Source: an uncultured Selenomonas sp. (GTDB lineage Bacteria > Bacillota > Negativicutes > Selenomonadales > Selenomonadaceae). Taken from it: DNA of 11,462 nucleotides. The translations under genes and the position numbers were made by a program. Under the pieces are notes generated by a model, which saw nothing but the letters and a program-made list of their open reading frames with translations, searched no databases and was not told the DNA's origin. Positions 1-7,319 of the stretch are shown one piece after another. Each line of letters begins with the position of its first letter. Position 1 is the first letter of the stretch. Where the stretch lies: the NCBI GenBank assembly GCA_905373085.1, contig CAJPRR010000067.1, positions 1 to 11,462 on the forward strand, written 5' to 3'.

Positions 1-1619
1 AGCGCAACCTCTTCCTTACGGTGCAGCTCCTCGAAGAGGGCATCCCGCTGCTCATTGACCTCAACATGCAGGACGAGGCGGAAAGAAAGGGCATCCGCAT
101 CAATATCCAGAAGCTTGAGGAGGCTCTGGGCATGCCCGTCGTGCAGACGGTCGGCCGCAGCAAGAAGAGCATTCAGAAGCTCATCGAAATCTTCACGACG
201 ACCGTCATGTCGAACTATCGTCCGAGTGCGATGGTCGAAGAGCACAAGGCGAAGGCGACGGAACTCAAGAAGAGCGGCCTTTCCGCCGAAGAGCTGGACG
301 AAAAGCTCATCGAGCTGCGCTATGATCTCATCGACAAGATCATGAAGAAGGCGGTCGTCGTCGGAAACGTCGGCTTGTCGACTTCGGAGAAGATCGACCG
401 CGTGCTCGCGAACGGCGTCTTGGCGTTGCCGATTCTCCTCGGCATCCTCTACCTGATGTTCTGTATCGCCTTCACGTGGATCGGCCAGCCGCTCGCGGAC
501 GCCGTCGGCGACTGGATCGGCGGACCGTTCACCGACTGGATCAACGACGCGATGGAATCTGCGGGCGTCGCCGAGTGGCTGAAGTCCCTGATTGCAGACG
601 GTATTGTCGCGGGCGTCGGCAACGTCATCAACTTCGTGCCGCTCATTTTCACACTGTTCTTCATGCTGTCCTTCCTCGACGGTACGGGATATATGGCGCG
701 CGTCGCCTTCATCATGGATCCGATCATGCGCCGCGTCGGCCTCACGGGCAAGGGCATCATGCCGCTGATCGTCGGCTTTGGCTGCGGCGTGCCCGCCATC
801 ATGGGTGCGCGTGCGCTCGACTCGGAAAAGGACAGGCTCACGTCGATTCTCATCACGCCTTTTTTGACATGCTCGGCGAAGCTGCCAATCATGGCGCTCT
901 TCGCTGCGATGTTCTTCCCTGAACATGCCGCGAATCTCGTATTCTCGATGTACATCATCGGCATCGTCGTCGCCATCATCATGGCGAAGGTTCTGGGCGT
1001 CACGGCGTTCAGGAGCCAAGGCTCGACGTTCCTCCTCGAACTGCCGCCGTACCGCATGCCGGACATGAAGACGGTGCTCTTGGAAACTTGGGACAAGGGC
1101 AAGGGCTATCTGATTAAAGCCGGTACGATCATCTTCGCAATGAGCGTAGCCATCTGGTTCTTGTCGAACTACAATGCGGACGGCGCTACGGATGAGATGA
1201 GCGAGTCCTTCCTCGCCTCGATTGGCGGCGGCATGAGCCATCTCTTCGCACTGCATGGATTCGAGACTTGGGAGTCGGGCGCAGCCGTCGTCACGGGCAT
1301 CATGGCGAAGGAGTCCGTCGTCTCGACGCTCGGTATCCTCTATGGCGTCGGCGATGTCTCGACCGAGGCGGAGGACGCCGCAGAGACGGCGACACAGTTC
1401 GCCGGCTCGATGGGTACGGCATTCACGGCAGCCTCGGCGCTCGCCTTCATGGTATTCTCGCAGCTCTACACGCCGTGCATGACTTCGCTCGGCACGATCA
1501 AGAAGGAGACGGGTAAGTGGAGCTGGATGCTCTTTGCCGCTCTCTACACCTTCGGTGTCGCCTGGGTCGTCTCACTTCTTGTCTACTGGGGAGCCTGTGC
1601 CTTCGGCATGAACGGCTAG
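1..1619 (+). CDS. feoB: Ferrous iron transporter FeoB, 5'-truncated by window edge
   Basis: This is the C-terminal part of FeoB, the inner-membrane Fe(II) uptake protein with an N-terminal G-protein domain and a C-terminal channel. The frame is open from base 3; the first ATG at 21 is internal, since the preceding codons read RNLFLTV as in other FeoB G domains. The G4 motif appears as NMQD (63-74). The missing N-terminus would hold the P-loop and switch regions. A helical linker follows, then several long hydrophobic segments from about 415 onward. Conserved Gate/core motifs are present: GCGVPA near 781, CSAKLP near 871 and YTPC near 1467, with the cysteines proposed to line the iron path. 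About 539 residues are visible of a family usually 650-800 aa. A Cys-rich FeoB partner follows directly, as is common in Firmicutes. Identification is secure. Confidence 0.96.
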   Translation, partial: RNLFLTVQLLEEGIPLLIDLNMQDEAERKGIRINIQKLEEALGMPVVQTVGRSKKSIQKLIEIFTTTVMSNYRPSAMVEEHKAKATELKKSGLSAEELDEKLIELRYDLIDKIMKKAVVVGNVGLSTSEKIDRVLANGVLALPILLGILYLMFCIAFTWIGQPLADAVGDWIGGPFTDWINDAMESAGVAEWLKSLIADGIVAGVGNVINFVPLIFTLFFMLSFLDGTGYMARVAFIMDPIMRRVGLTGKGIMPLIVGFGCGVPAIMGARALDSEKDRLTSILITPFLTCSAKLPIMALFAAMFFPEHAANLVFSMYIIGIVVAIIMAKVLGVTAFRSQGSTFLLELPPYRMPDMKTVLLETWDKGKGYLIKAGTIIFAMSVAIWFLSNYNADGATDEMSESFLASIGGGMSHLFALHGFETWESGAAVVTGIMAKESVVSTLGILYGVGDVSTEAEDAAETATQFAGSMGTAFTAASALAFMVFSQLYTPCMTSLGTIKKETGKWSWMLFAALYTFGVAWVVSLLVYWGACAFGMNG

Positions 1620-1677
1620 GGAAGCGATGGGCGAAAGCCGTCCGTGCTTCTCTGACTCCTGAAAGGAGATCTTTGCC

Positions 1678-1842
1678 ATGGCAAGCATCATTGTCGGCGC
1701 AATTGTCGCCGTCCTGCTCTTCTTCGCGCTGCGCCACGTCTATCACAATGTGAAGGCGGGCAAGGAAGACTGCTGCGGCGGCAGCTGCAGCGGCGGCTGC
1801 GGAGGCTGCGGCGGCAGCTGCAGCACGGGGCAGGAAAAGTAA
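1678..1842 (+). CDS. FeoB-associated Cys-rich membrane protein, 54 aa
   Basis: This small gene lies 58 bases after feoB and has an AAAGGAGA ribosome binding site at 1662-1669. Residues 1-18 form one hydrophobic membrane segment (MASIIVGAIVAVLLFFAL). A short basic stretch follows, and then a Gly/Cys-rich tail with seven cysteines (DCCGGSCSGGCGGCGGSC). This layout is that of the FeoB-associated Cys-rich membrane protein family, which almost always follows feoB in Firmicutes. It is thought to sit beside the transporter and may bind Fe(II) or mediate thiol chemistry; the exact role is not established. There is no terminator between it and feoB, and a strong one follows it, so the two are very likely one transcript. 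Confidence 0.92.
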   Translation: MASIIVGAIVAVLLFFALRHVYHNVKAGKEDCCGGSCSGGCGGCGGSCSTGQEK

Positions 1843-1854
1843 ATGGATGGATAT

Positions 1855-1889
1855 AAGAAAAGCGTCGAGAGATTCTCGGCGCTTTTCTT
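1855..1889. terminator. Bidirectional rho-independent terminator between feo operon and methyltransferase gene
   Basis: A 16-bp stem (1855-1870 with 1874-1889, one G-U wobble) closes a 3-nt GAT loop. The stem begins AAGAAAAGCG and ends CGCTTTTCTT, so a T-rich end follows the GC core in both directions. It lies 12 bases after the Cys-rich gene stop and about 90 bases beyond the stop of the convergent methyltransferase gene, so it could serve both. Confidence 0.88.
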
Positions 1890-1979
1890 GTTCGTGCGAA
1901 TTGTTTATCGTATGCTTGGAGGAGTCGTAAAAATATACGAAGCGTTACCGCAGACTTTTTCAAGACATCCCGCGGCGAC

Positions 1980-2786
1980 TCAGCGGGCTGCGAAATGAAG
2001 GCAGGCAATCTTGTCGTTACAGTTCTTGTTCCACCAAGGAATCACGGAGAGGAGGCCGAACAAGCCCCAGCGGCAGCGGAATCCTTCGTAGAGGGTTCGC
2101 TCCTTGAGGAAGGCGATGGCGGGATGGAGGTTCTCTATCTCCTTGCCGCTTTTTACGCCCCATTGAAAGGGCGCTTTCTGCGTATCTACGGAATCGTGGC
2201 GCTTTTGCTGACCGATGAGAAAAGGCGGCATGATTTCGATGAGCATGGAAGCATCGGCAAAGGCCTCGGCGAGCATGGCGAAGAGACTGCGCATCTCTTG
2301 TTCGCTGAAGTACATGGCCGCGCCTTCCATGAGGATGAGGAGGGGACGACCTTTGTGCTCGATTTTTTCGAGCCAGCCGGAATCGAAGACGGAGGCGGCG
2401 AGATTGTGAATGCGCTGCTCCTCTTCTTTGAGCAGGCTTTGGCGCAGCTCCATGACATCGGGCAAGTCGAGGTTGTACCAATCGATCTGTCCGTTGTCGA
2501 TGCGGTAGAAGCGGGTGTCGAGACCGCAGGCGAGATTGATGCAGACTGCATCGGGGTGCTTTTCGATGAATGCCCTCGTTTCATGGTCGAGGATGCAGCT
2601 TCGCACGGCGACTCCCGCCTGCGAGTGCTTGGCGCGGGCGAACTTGGCGAAGTCGTAGTCGATCTGCTCGACGAGCCGTACGGCGAAATCATCTCGGATC
2701 AGGCCGTCCGTACGCTTCGTTTCTTCCGCCCTCGCCCACAGGGGGATGAGCAAGGTTTCCGCCACACCGCTGAGCTTTGTTTTCAT
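1980..2786 (-). CDS. Class I SAM-dependent methyltransferase, LCMT/Ppm (COG3315-like) type
   Basis: This encodes a 268-aa cytosolic methyltransferase of the leucine carboxyl methyltransferase/polyketide O-methyltransferase-like family. The SAM-binding motif is NLACGLDTR (residues 84-92), equivalent to the family's NLGCGLDTR. It is followed by WYNLDLPDVMELR (103-115), where the acidic loop binding the SAM ribose is expected, and by LILMEGAAMYF in the region typical of this family. The frame is open 13 codons further upstream, but the ATG at 2786 is chosen because AAGGAGG (2793-2799) sits 6 bases before it and homologues begin around this point. Bacterial members are often near secondary-metabolite or housekeeping genes, and their substrates are mostly unknown; none can be deduced here. 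It is convergent to the feo operon and has its own promoter. Confidence 0.88.
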   Translation of the reverse strand: MKTKLSGVAETLLIPLWARAEETKRTDGLIRDDFAVRLVEQIDYDFAKFARAKHSQAGVAVRSCILDHETRAFIEKHPDAVCINLACGLDTRFYRIDNGQIDWYNLDLPDVMELRQSLLKEEEQRIHNLAASVFDSGWLEKIEHKGRPLLILMEGAAMYFSEQEMRSLFAMLAEAFADASMLIEIMPPFLIGQQKRHDSVDTQKAPFQWGVKSGKEIENLHPAIAFLKERTLYEGFRCRWGLFGLLSVIPWWNKNCNDKIACLHFAAR

Positions 2787-2836
2787 GAGAGGCCTCCTTG
2801 GGAAATGCTTGATATGAAATCTCAATGCCTAAGGAA

Positions 2837-2865
2837 AGCTTATGGTATTTGGTCATCTATGTCAA
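2837..2865 (-). promoter_or_regulatory. Sigma70-type promoter of the methyltransferase gene
   Basis: On the minus strand there is a perfect -35 hexamer TTGACA (2860-2865), a 17-bp spacer and a weaker -10 TAAGCT (2837-2842). It lies about 50 bases upstream of the chosen methyltransferase start. The -35 and spacing are ideal; the -10 matches consensus at only three positions. Confidence 0.55.
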
Positions 2866-2917
2866 GAGGGCGTTTATGAGCGATGGAGGGAATGGATAGC
2901 ACTCTCTCTGTTCACTA

Positions 2918-2967
2918 CTCATAGGACAGCATAAAGGCTATTGCTATACAGGGGGAGATCCTATGAG
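2918..2967. repeat. 8-bp inverted repeat in the intergenic region
   Basis: CTCATAGG (2918-2925) is the reverse complement of CCTATGAG (2960-2967), separated by 34 bases. The neighbouring GGACAG (2924-2929) and CTGTCC (2971-2976) form an alternative pairing that shares bases with the first arm. TATGAGCG also recurs directly at 2875-2882 and 2962-2969. These repeats lie between the GC-rich core genes and the AT-rich defence genes. They could be regulatory or relics of an element end, but repeats this short also arise by chance. Confidence 0.3.
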
Positions 2968-2991
2968 CGTCTGTCCACTTTTGAAATAAAT

Positions 2992-3024
2992 GACGTTTTA
3001 TATGTAAAAATAGACGATTTTATA
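2992..3024 (+). repeat. Direct repeat GACG(A)TTTTATA, upstream of the ATPase promoter
   Basis: GACGTTTTATA (2992-3002) recurs as GACGATTTTATA (3013-3024), start to start 21 bases apart, or two DNA helical turns. The second copy overlaps a perfect 12-bp palindrome, ATTTTATAAAAT (3017-3028). The pair ends about 19 bases before the -35 box at 3043. Such placement suits a regulator site or an UP-like A/T element, but AT-rich sequence makes chance matches likely. Confidence 0.35.
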
Positions 3025-3042
3025 AAATAAATAACAAAAATA

Positions 3043-3071
3043 TTGAAAATAGGAAATTTTGGTGATAGAAT
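3043..3071 (+). promoter_or_regulatory. Sigma70-type promoter for the ATPase-protease unit
   Basis: TTGAAA (3043-3048), a 17-bp spacer and TAGAAT (3066-3071) each differ from consensus by one base. Transcription would begin near 3078, giving a short leader that carries AAAGGAGG (3083-3090), 5 bases before the ATG at 3096. The upstream DNA is strongly A/T-rich. This is the best promoter in the window. Confidence 0.78.
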
Positions 3072-3095
3072 AAAATCGTAGCAAAGGAGGCGTCT

Positions 3096-4214
3096 ATGTA
3101 CTATACAGAAATCATAAAAATCATAGAATCAGGAATGCGAAAGGATCCGGTCAAAGTCGCCAGTTATTCCCGTCTCCTTGCAAAGAAGATGGAGGCTGAC
3201 GGGGAAAACAGGGGGAGCACACGTATTCTGTCTGCATTGAATCGTGTGGGCGGAAGTCAGGCGGTTATGGACACATTGACAACGTTGCCAGTAGATCAAG
3301 AAAGCCGCCTCGATATTGCGGAGATTGACTATGCGCCCTCTGTTGATCATATTATTCTCAGCAAATCGGTTCAGGCAGCGTTGGATGACTTCAGGAATAC
3401 AATCCAAAGTAAAAATAAAATGATATCCATGGGGCTGAATCTCAGGACAACGCTGATCCTTTACGGACCTCCGGGCTGTGGGAAGACAAGCGCAGCAAAA
3501 TATCTTGCTTCGGAGTTAAAGCTTCCTCTTGTCACAGCACGGTTTGACACGCTCATATCATCACTGCTCGGGAATACGGCGAAGAACATTCATCGCATCT
3601 TTTCATACGCAAAAAAACAGCCATGCATTCTATTCCTTGATGAATTTGATGCGATTGCAAAGGCCAGAGATGACGTACATGAGCTCGGCGAGCTCAAACG
3701 AGTGGTGAACAGTCTCCTACAGAACATCGATGATTTCTCGCAGGAGGGCATACTCCTCGCGGCGACGAATCACGCAGGTATGCTCGATAAAGCAGTTTGG
3801 CGGCGGTTTCAGACCGTCATTGAACTTCCTGTGCCGGAGCGTGATGAAATTCGCAGATTTATCAGGCAATTTTCTGAGATTGTGGATGATTCGAGTATTA
3901 CCGATTCACAGTGGAAACACATACTGGGAACAATGGCAGGACTCTCATATTCGGACATCAAGGATATCGTTCAAAACATGCTGAAAAAGGCTGTGCTTCA
4001 TCAAAAAGAAGAGATCGGAATACTGGATTACATTATGGAAGTATTTCTGTTCAAAAATCATGGGAACTATAGCCAGGATGATATGATACAGTATCTGAAC
4101 GAGCATGGTGTGACACAGAAAGTGATCGGTGCTCACTTTGGAATTTCGGAGAGGCAGGTTAGAAACTACCTGGGGAAAGGAGTATGTAAACATGGAGAGA
4201 CGACTCCCAATTAA
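3096..4214 (+). CDS. ietA: AAA+ ATPase, IetA-like component of IetAS defence system
   Basis: This is a 372-aa AAA+ ATPase. The N-terminal region (about 1-100) is helical, and the AAA module follows: Walker A GPPGCGKT (124-131), Walker B ILFLDEFDAI with acidic D182-E183, sensor-1 Asn225 in AATNH, and a WRRF (235-238) carrying likely arginine fingers. The last 45 residues contain a helix-turn-helix-like segment from about 330 to 360 (TQKVIGAHFGISERQVRNYL). The ATPase followed directly by a large S8 subtilisin-like protease matches the IetAS pair, first described as a plasmid-stability locus in Agrobacterium and later as an anti-phage system. By analogy, the ATPase is expected to sense or remodel a target and control the protease. 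That mechanism is inferred. The name rests on domain architecture and gene order, not on an alignment. Start choice is firm (AAAGGAGG, 5-base spacing). Confidence 0.82.
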   Translation: MYYTEIIKIIESGMRKDPVKVASYSRLLAKKMEADGENRGSTRILSALNRVGGSQAVMDTLTTLPVDQESRLDIAEIDYAPSVDHIILSKSVQAALDDFRNTIQSKNKMISMGLNLRTTLILYGPPGCGKTSAAKYLASELKLPLVTARFDTLISSLLGNTAKNIHRIFSYAKKQPCILFLDEFDAIAKARDDVHELGELKRVVNSLLQNIDDFSQEGILLAATNHAGMLDKAVWRRFQTVIELPVPERDEIRRFIRQFSEIVDDSSITDSQWKHILGTMAGLSYSDIKDIVQNMLKKAVLHQKEEIGILDYIMEVFLFKNHGNYSQDDMIQYLNEHGVTQKVIGAHFGISERQVRNYLGKGVCKHGETTPN

Positions 4215-6611
4215 GTTCTTTGAAAAAAGAAAAAGAGACGAACAGCGTACGGAAGGCGGTGGCAGTGCGACGATGCCGCCATGGGTATTGCAAGGTGAAG
4301 CGCTTACGCGCCGTTCCAGGCAGCTTGTGTCAAATATGTCGCGGGTTGGGGTCACCTTTGCAGCACATAAACGGGAAAAGCAAAAGCTCCCAATGGTCGT
4401 TGCGACTACGATTGTAGAGGACGCGATTGCAAAGTCACATCGTGGACAGGTAGTTGCCCTTCTCGACAGCGATCAAAAGGCCAATGTCATCGGTATTACA
4501 TCGGCTGTGCTGGGTAATGAACTTTCGCTCCCCGATACAGCAGAGGCTGACAAAGAGTCGACGAAGCCGAAAGAAACACGGCGGCTTCTATCCGTAGTAA
4601 CTACAGAAGAGCTCATCTTGAAAATCAAGTACACACTGCAGGATACACAAAATTTTGCCAAGTTGATTTCAACGATTGCAGAAATTGAGCCGTTTACAGC
4701 GCAACGTGTCGATTATAACCCAAACAATCACCTGTATCGTATCAGTCTGATCGATTATCGGGATTCGGATAAAAACACCCTGGTACAAAAAATGTTCAAG
4801 GAACAATGTGGCGCACATGGGATAAAGATTGAATGGGAGATCAGATACGCTGCGGATATGAATCTGTACCGTGTATCGCTCGACAGCGCTATCGATATGG
4901 AGACAGTGCTTGGCTTTGAGGGCATATTCTCGATCGAAGAGGCGATCCCGATTCGCATGGATATGGATTCCATTGACGATACGCTCGTACCGATAGCAAA
5001 ACAGCCAATAGAAGGTGAAACATATCCTGTTGTCGGTGTTCTTGACAGTGGAATCGAAAAGAACAGATACCTGTCACCATGGATTTTAATGGGAGAGGAG
5101 GCATATTATGAAGACCTCTATCAGGATAGAAGGCACGGCTCCATGGTGGCGTCCGTCCTGGAATACAGCGATGAGCTCAATGGTACGAACGATACTGCAA
5201 CAACCGGTGTCATGATGATGGAGGCGGTCGTTATCCCTGATCTTCGGAAAGAAACTGTTTATCCGGAGGATATTATTGATAACGTCAGAGATGCCATTGA
5301 ACGGCACAGGGACATCAAGATCTGGACGATGTCCGTCGGTACAGTTGAAGAGTGTGATGAAAAGACGTTTTCACAATATGGTATGGCATTGGACAATATT
5401 GCTGATGAGAACAATGTACTCATTATCAAGTCTGCCGGCAACAGCACGGCTTTTTTGCGAGGCGGGGAACATGAGCGCATAACAAAGATGGCGGATTCCG
5501 TCAGAGCAATCGTTGTTGGCTCCATTGCGGGAGAGAAAGGACAATATGATCTCGCTGAGGTGGATACACCGTCACCGTTTACAAGATGCGGACCGGGACC
5601 CGCTTATGTCATCAAACCGGATCTTGTCGCCTACGGAGGCAATGCGGGAATACGTCCGGATGGCACTGCTACAACGACGGGGTGAGAGTTCTCAATCGTA
5701 CCGGAGTTGTTGCGCGTGCAACAGGGACGAGTTTTTCCACGCCGTGGATTGCACGCATTGCGGCAGATCTGAATCATCTCTTGGCGGGGGATTTCGACCC
5801 GTTGCTCATCAAAGCAATCATGGTTCATAATGCTGGTTATCCCGCAGGGCAACGCATGAAAATGGAAGACAAAATAAATTCCATGGGGTTCGGAATGCCG
5901 CCTGGAACGCGGAATATTCTGTATAACACAGAACATGAGATCACGCTGATCTTACGGGATTCACTTCTTAAAAGTCAGTTTATCAACATTTTGGAGTTCC
6001 CCTTTCCGAAGAGTTTAGTTAGTGATGATGGTTTCTATCGAGGTCAGATTACGCTTACTGTAGTCAGTGCACCAATTCTGCGTGCATCGGAAGGACCGGA
6101 ATACTGCCAGTCGGACATCAGTGTAGGATTTGGAACGATGACGGGCATCAAGCAACGTGATATCACGAAAAGAACAGTCATAAACCCCTTTGGCGCGGAA
6201 AATGGAGCAAACCTACTGAGGGAAGACTATTACAGTAGAAAAGTGCTTGGTGCGACAGAGGAGAAAATATTCGCAAGAGAAAGGACACTGTTACGGTATG
6301 GAAAGAAGTTTCACCCGATCAAGAAATATGCGATTGATCTCGATGAAATGAAACCCGGAGAAAGGAAAAAACTGCTTGGAAAAGATCACAAGTGGTATAT
6401 GAAGATAGAGATGCTTTGCCGCGAAGCGATCGAACGAGAATTCAGAGAAAATGGAGAAAAATTAGAGCAGGAGTTTTGCATTCTGCTCACGATCCGAGAT
6501 CCCGAGGGAAAAGCACCCGTATATAATGAAGTAACGCAGCAGCTTCAAGATGGAGGATTTGTATATTCAGATGTGAAACTTAAGAATGAGATCTCACAGT
6601 ATGTTGTTTGA
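4192..6611 (+). pseudogene. ietS: Subtilisin-like S8 serine protease, IetS-like, frameshifted
   Basis: The gene starts at ATG 4192, 9 bases after AGGAG (4178-4182), and overlaps the ATPase gene by 23 bases, so translation is probably coupled. The first frame gives 497 residues ending at TGA 5683-5685; the second continues to 6611. Joined by one -1 step they give about 806 aa, fitting large IetS-type proteases. The N-terminal 270 residues are a domain without a recognised motif. The S8 domain then follows: Asp285 (VGVLDSG), His315 (RRHGSMVA), oxyanion Asn417 (SAGNS), conserved KPDLVAYGG, and Ser514 in GTSFSTPW, which lies only in the second frame. A further C-terminal region of about 290 residues has no recognised domain. 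There is no signal peptide, so it acts in the cytosol. The product is inactive unless the frame is restored by recoding, or the break is a sequencing error. Confidence 0.8.
5679..5685 (+). other. Frameshift point in the protease gene: GGGG followed by TGA
   Basis: The upstream frame reads ACG ACG GGG TGA and the downstream frame reads GGG GTG AGA GTT. A fifth G would restore one continuous frame. As written, a ribosome stepping back one base on GGG would re-pair perfectly with GGG and read through. GTG at 5682 also overlaps the stop as GTGA, which could allow re-start. The exact break could lie anywhere between about 5643 and 5700, because both frames are open there; the G-run is the most likely place. 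Confidence 0.7.
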
Positions 6612-6786
6612 TGAGATGTTAGAACCTATACTCAAACTTCGCAGATGAATCATCTTTGGCGGCTCTGAAGCCTCATATCAGCAGTATCTCGATTTTGGGG
6701 CGCGTATATGATGTTATGAACTGGAAAGCGTTCTGCGTAGAGCGGCAGGAGGAGGATTACATCGGCTCTATACTAAATGTCATGGA
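6612..6786. other. Non-coding spacer between protease gene and regulator genes
   Basis: Nothing coding is supported here. A short open frame from TTG 6656 lacks a ribosome binding site and shows no recognisable protein. TATACT (6769-6774) resembles a -10 box but no -35 sits at a good distance. The spacer separates the defence pair from the regulator and partition block. Confidence 0.4.
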
Positions 6787-6803
6787 GATACATTTTATGT
6801 ATC
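6787..6803. promoter_or_regulatory. Palindromic operator candidate GATACAT-TTT-ATGTATC
   Basis: This is a perfect 7-bp inverted repeat around a TTT centre, 37 bases before the regulator start codon. An outer ATGTC (6777-6781) and GACAT (6804-6808) extend the symmetry with a 5-base asymmetry on the left. Size and placement fit a Cro/C1-type operator, and two such proteins are encoded immediately downstream, so autoregulation is a reasonable inference. Confidence 0.45.
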
Positions 6804-6839
6804 GACATGGCATTTATTTTTTTGCGAGGAGGAGGGGTT

Positions 6840-7319
6840 ATGCACATAGATAAGTTTATGACCTATATCAAGAATCTTCCAAAGGACTGTATAGAAATAA
6901 ACACGGAGAAAAAGATACAGTTCCACCTGCCCAAGGGAAAGCAGATATGTCCAGCTTGCGGATCGGCACATGTGCTGGTTAATGATTACCGTTGCCAGAC
7001 TTTGCAAATTTTGAATACGGACGTGGCATATGTTTACAATCGACGACGCTATCGGTGCGCTGATTGCGGAAAGACCTTTACCGAGAGTGCGCCGTTTATT
7101 GCACCGTATCAACGCACGGTCGCAAATCCGCTGCGACAGGTGAGGGCACGCAAGAAGCTGACGCAGAGTCAGGTGGTAGAGGCTTGTGGCATACCATACC
7201 ATGTCTACAAGACCTATGAGGCAGCTGATGCAAAAATACCGCCGTTGCTGACAGCTCTGAAAATCGCGCGCTTTTTAGGTGTGAACGTGCAAGATGTGTG
7301 GGGAGATTCTGTCACATGA
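6840..7319 (+). CDS. ISL3-type zinc ribbon fused to Cro/C1 helix-turn-helix, 159 aa
   Basis: A probable DNA-binding regulator. The N-terminal half carries CPAC (Cys37, Cys40) and CADC (Cys73, Cys76), separated by strands ending in YNRRRYRCADCGKTF. This is the zinc ribbon found at the N-terminus of ISL3-family transposases. Instead of the transposase catalytic domain, residues 98-157 form a Cro/C1 (XRE) helix-turn-helix: LRQVRARKKLTQSQVVEACG through to FLGVNVQDVW. The start at 6840 is chosen because GAGGAGGAGGGG (6826-6837) lies just upstream; an in-frame ATG 63 bases earlier lacks a site. The stop overlaps the next gene's start as ATGA, so the two regulators are translated together. I infer a regulator of the element assembled from transposase parts rather than an active transposase. 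The target is unknown; the palindrome upstream is a candidate. Confidence 0.75.
   Translation: MHIDKFMTYIKNLPKDCIEINTEKKIQFHLPKGKQICPACGSAHVLVNDYRCQTLQILNTDVAYVYNRRRYRCADCGKTFTESAPFIAPYQRTVANPLRQVRARKKLTQSQVVEACGIPYHVYKTYEAADAKIPPLLTALKIARFLGVNVQDVWGDSVT

Noticed and set aside
449..1102. A 217-codon minus-strand open frame inside feoB
   Set aside because: It is antisense to conserved FeoB membrane motifs and has no ribosome binding site or recognisable protein sequence.
1771..1824. Repetitive Gly/Cys codons that look like a short tandem repeat
   Set aside because: They encode the Cys-rich tail of the FeoB-associated protein, a normal feature of that family, not a CRISPR or unstable repeat.
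1967..1985. A CCCGC/GCGGG hairpin at the end of the methyltransferase gene as its terminator
   Set aside because: The stem is only five base pairs with a nine-base loop and no adjoining T-run; the bidirectional hairpin at 1855-1889 is a better candidate.
1995..2879. A long plus-strand open frame (294 codons) opposite the methyltransferase
   Set aside because: The minus-strand frame has a good ribosome binding site, a promoter and clear SAM-binding motifs; the plus-strand translation is Glu/Ala/Gly-rich with no recognisable domain and is the GC-rich mirror of the real gene.
3945..4355. A 136-codon minus-strand open frame across the ATPase-protease junction
   Set aside because: It runs antisense to two genes with clear motifs and coupled starts, and its translation resembles no protein family.
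6656..6853. A 65-codon open frame starting with TTG before the zinc-ribbon gene
   Set aside because: It has no ribosome binding site, an uncommon start codon, no recognised sequence, and overlaps both the operator-like palindrome and the strong ribosome binding site of the next gene.
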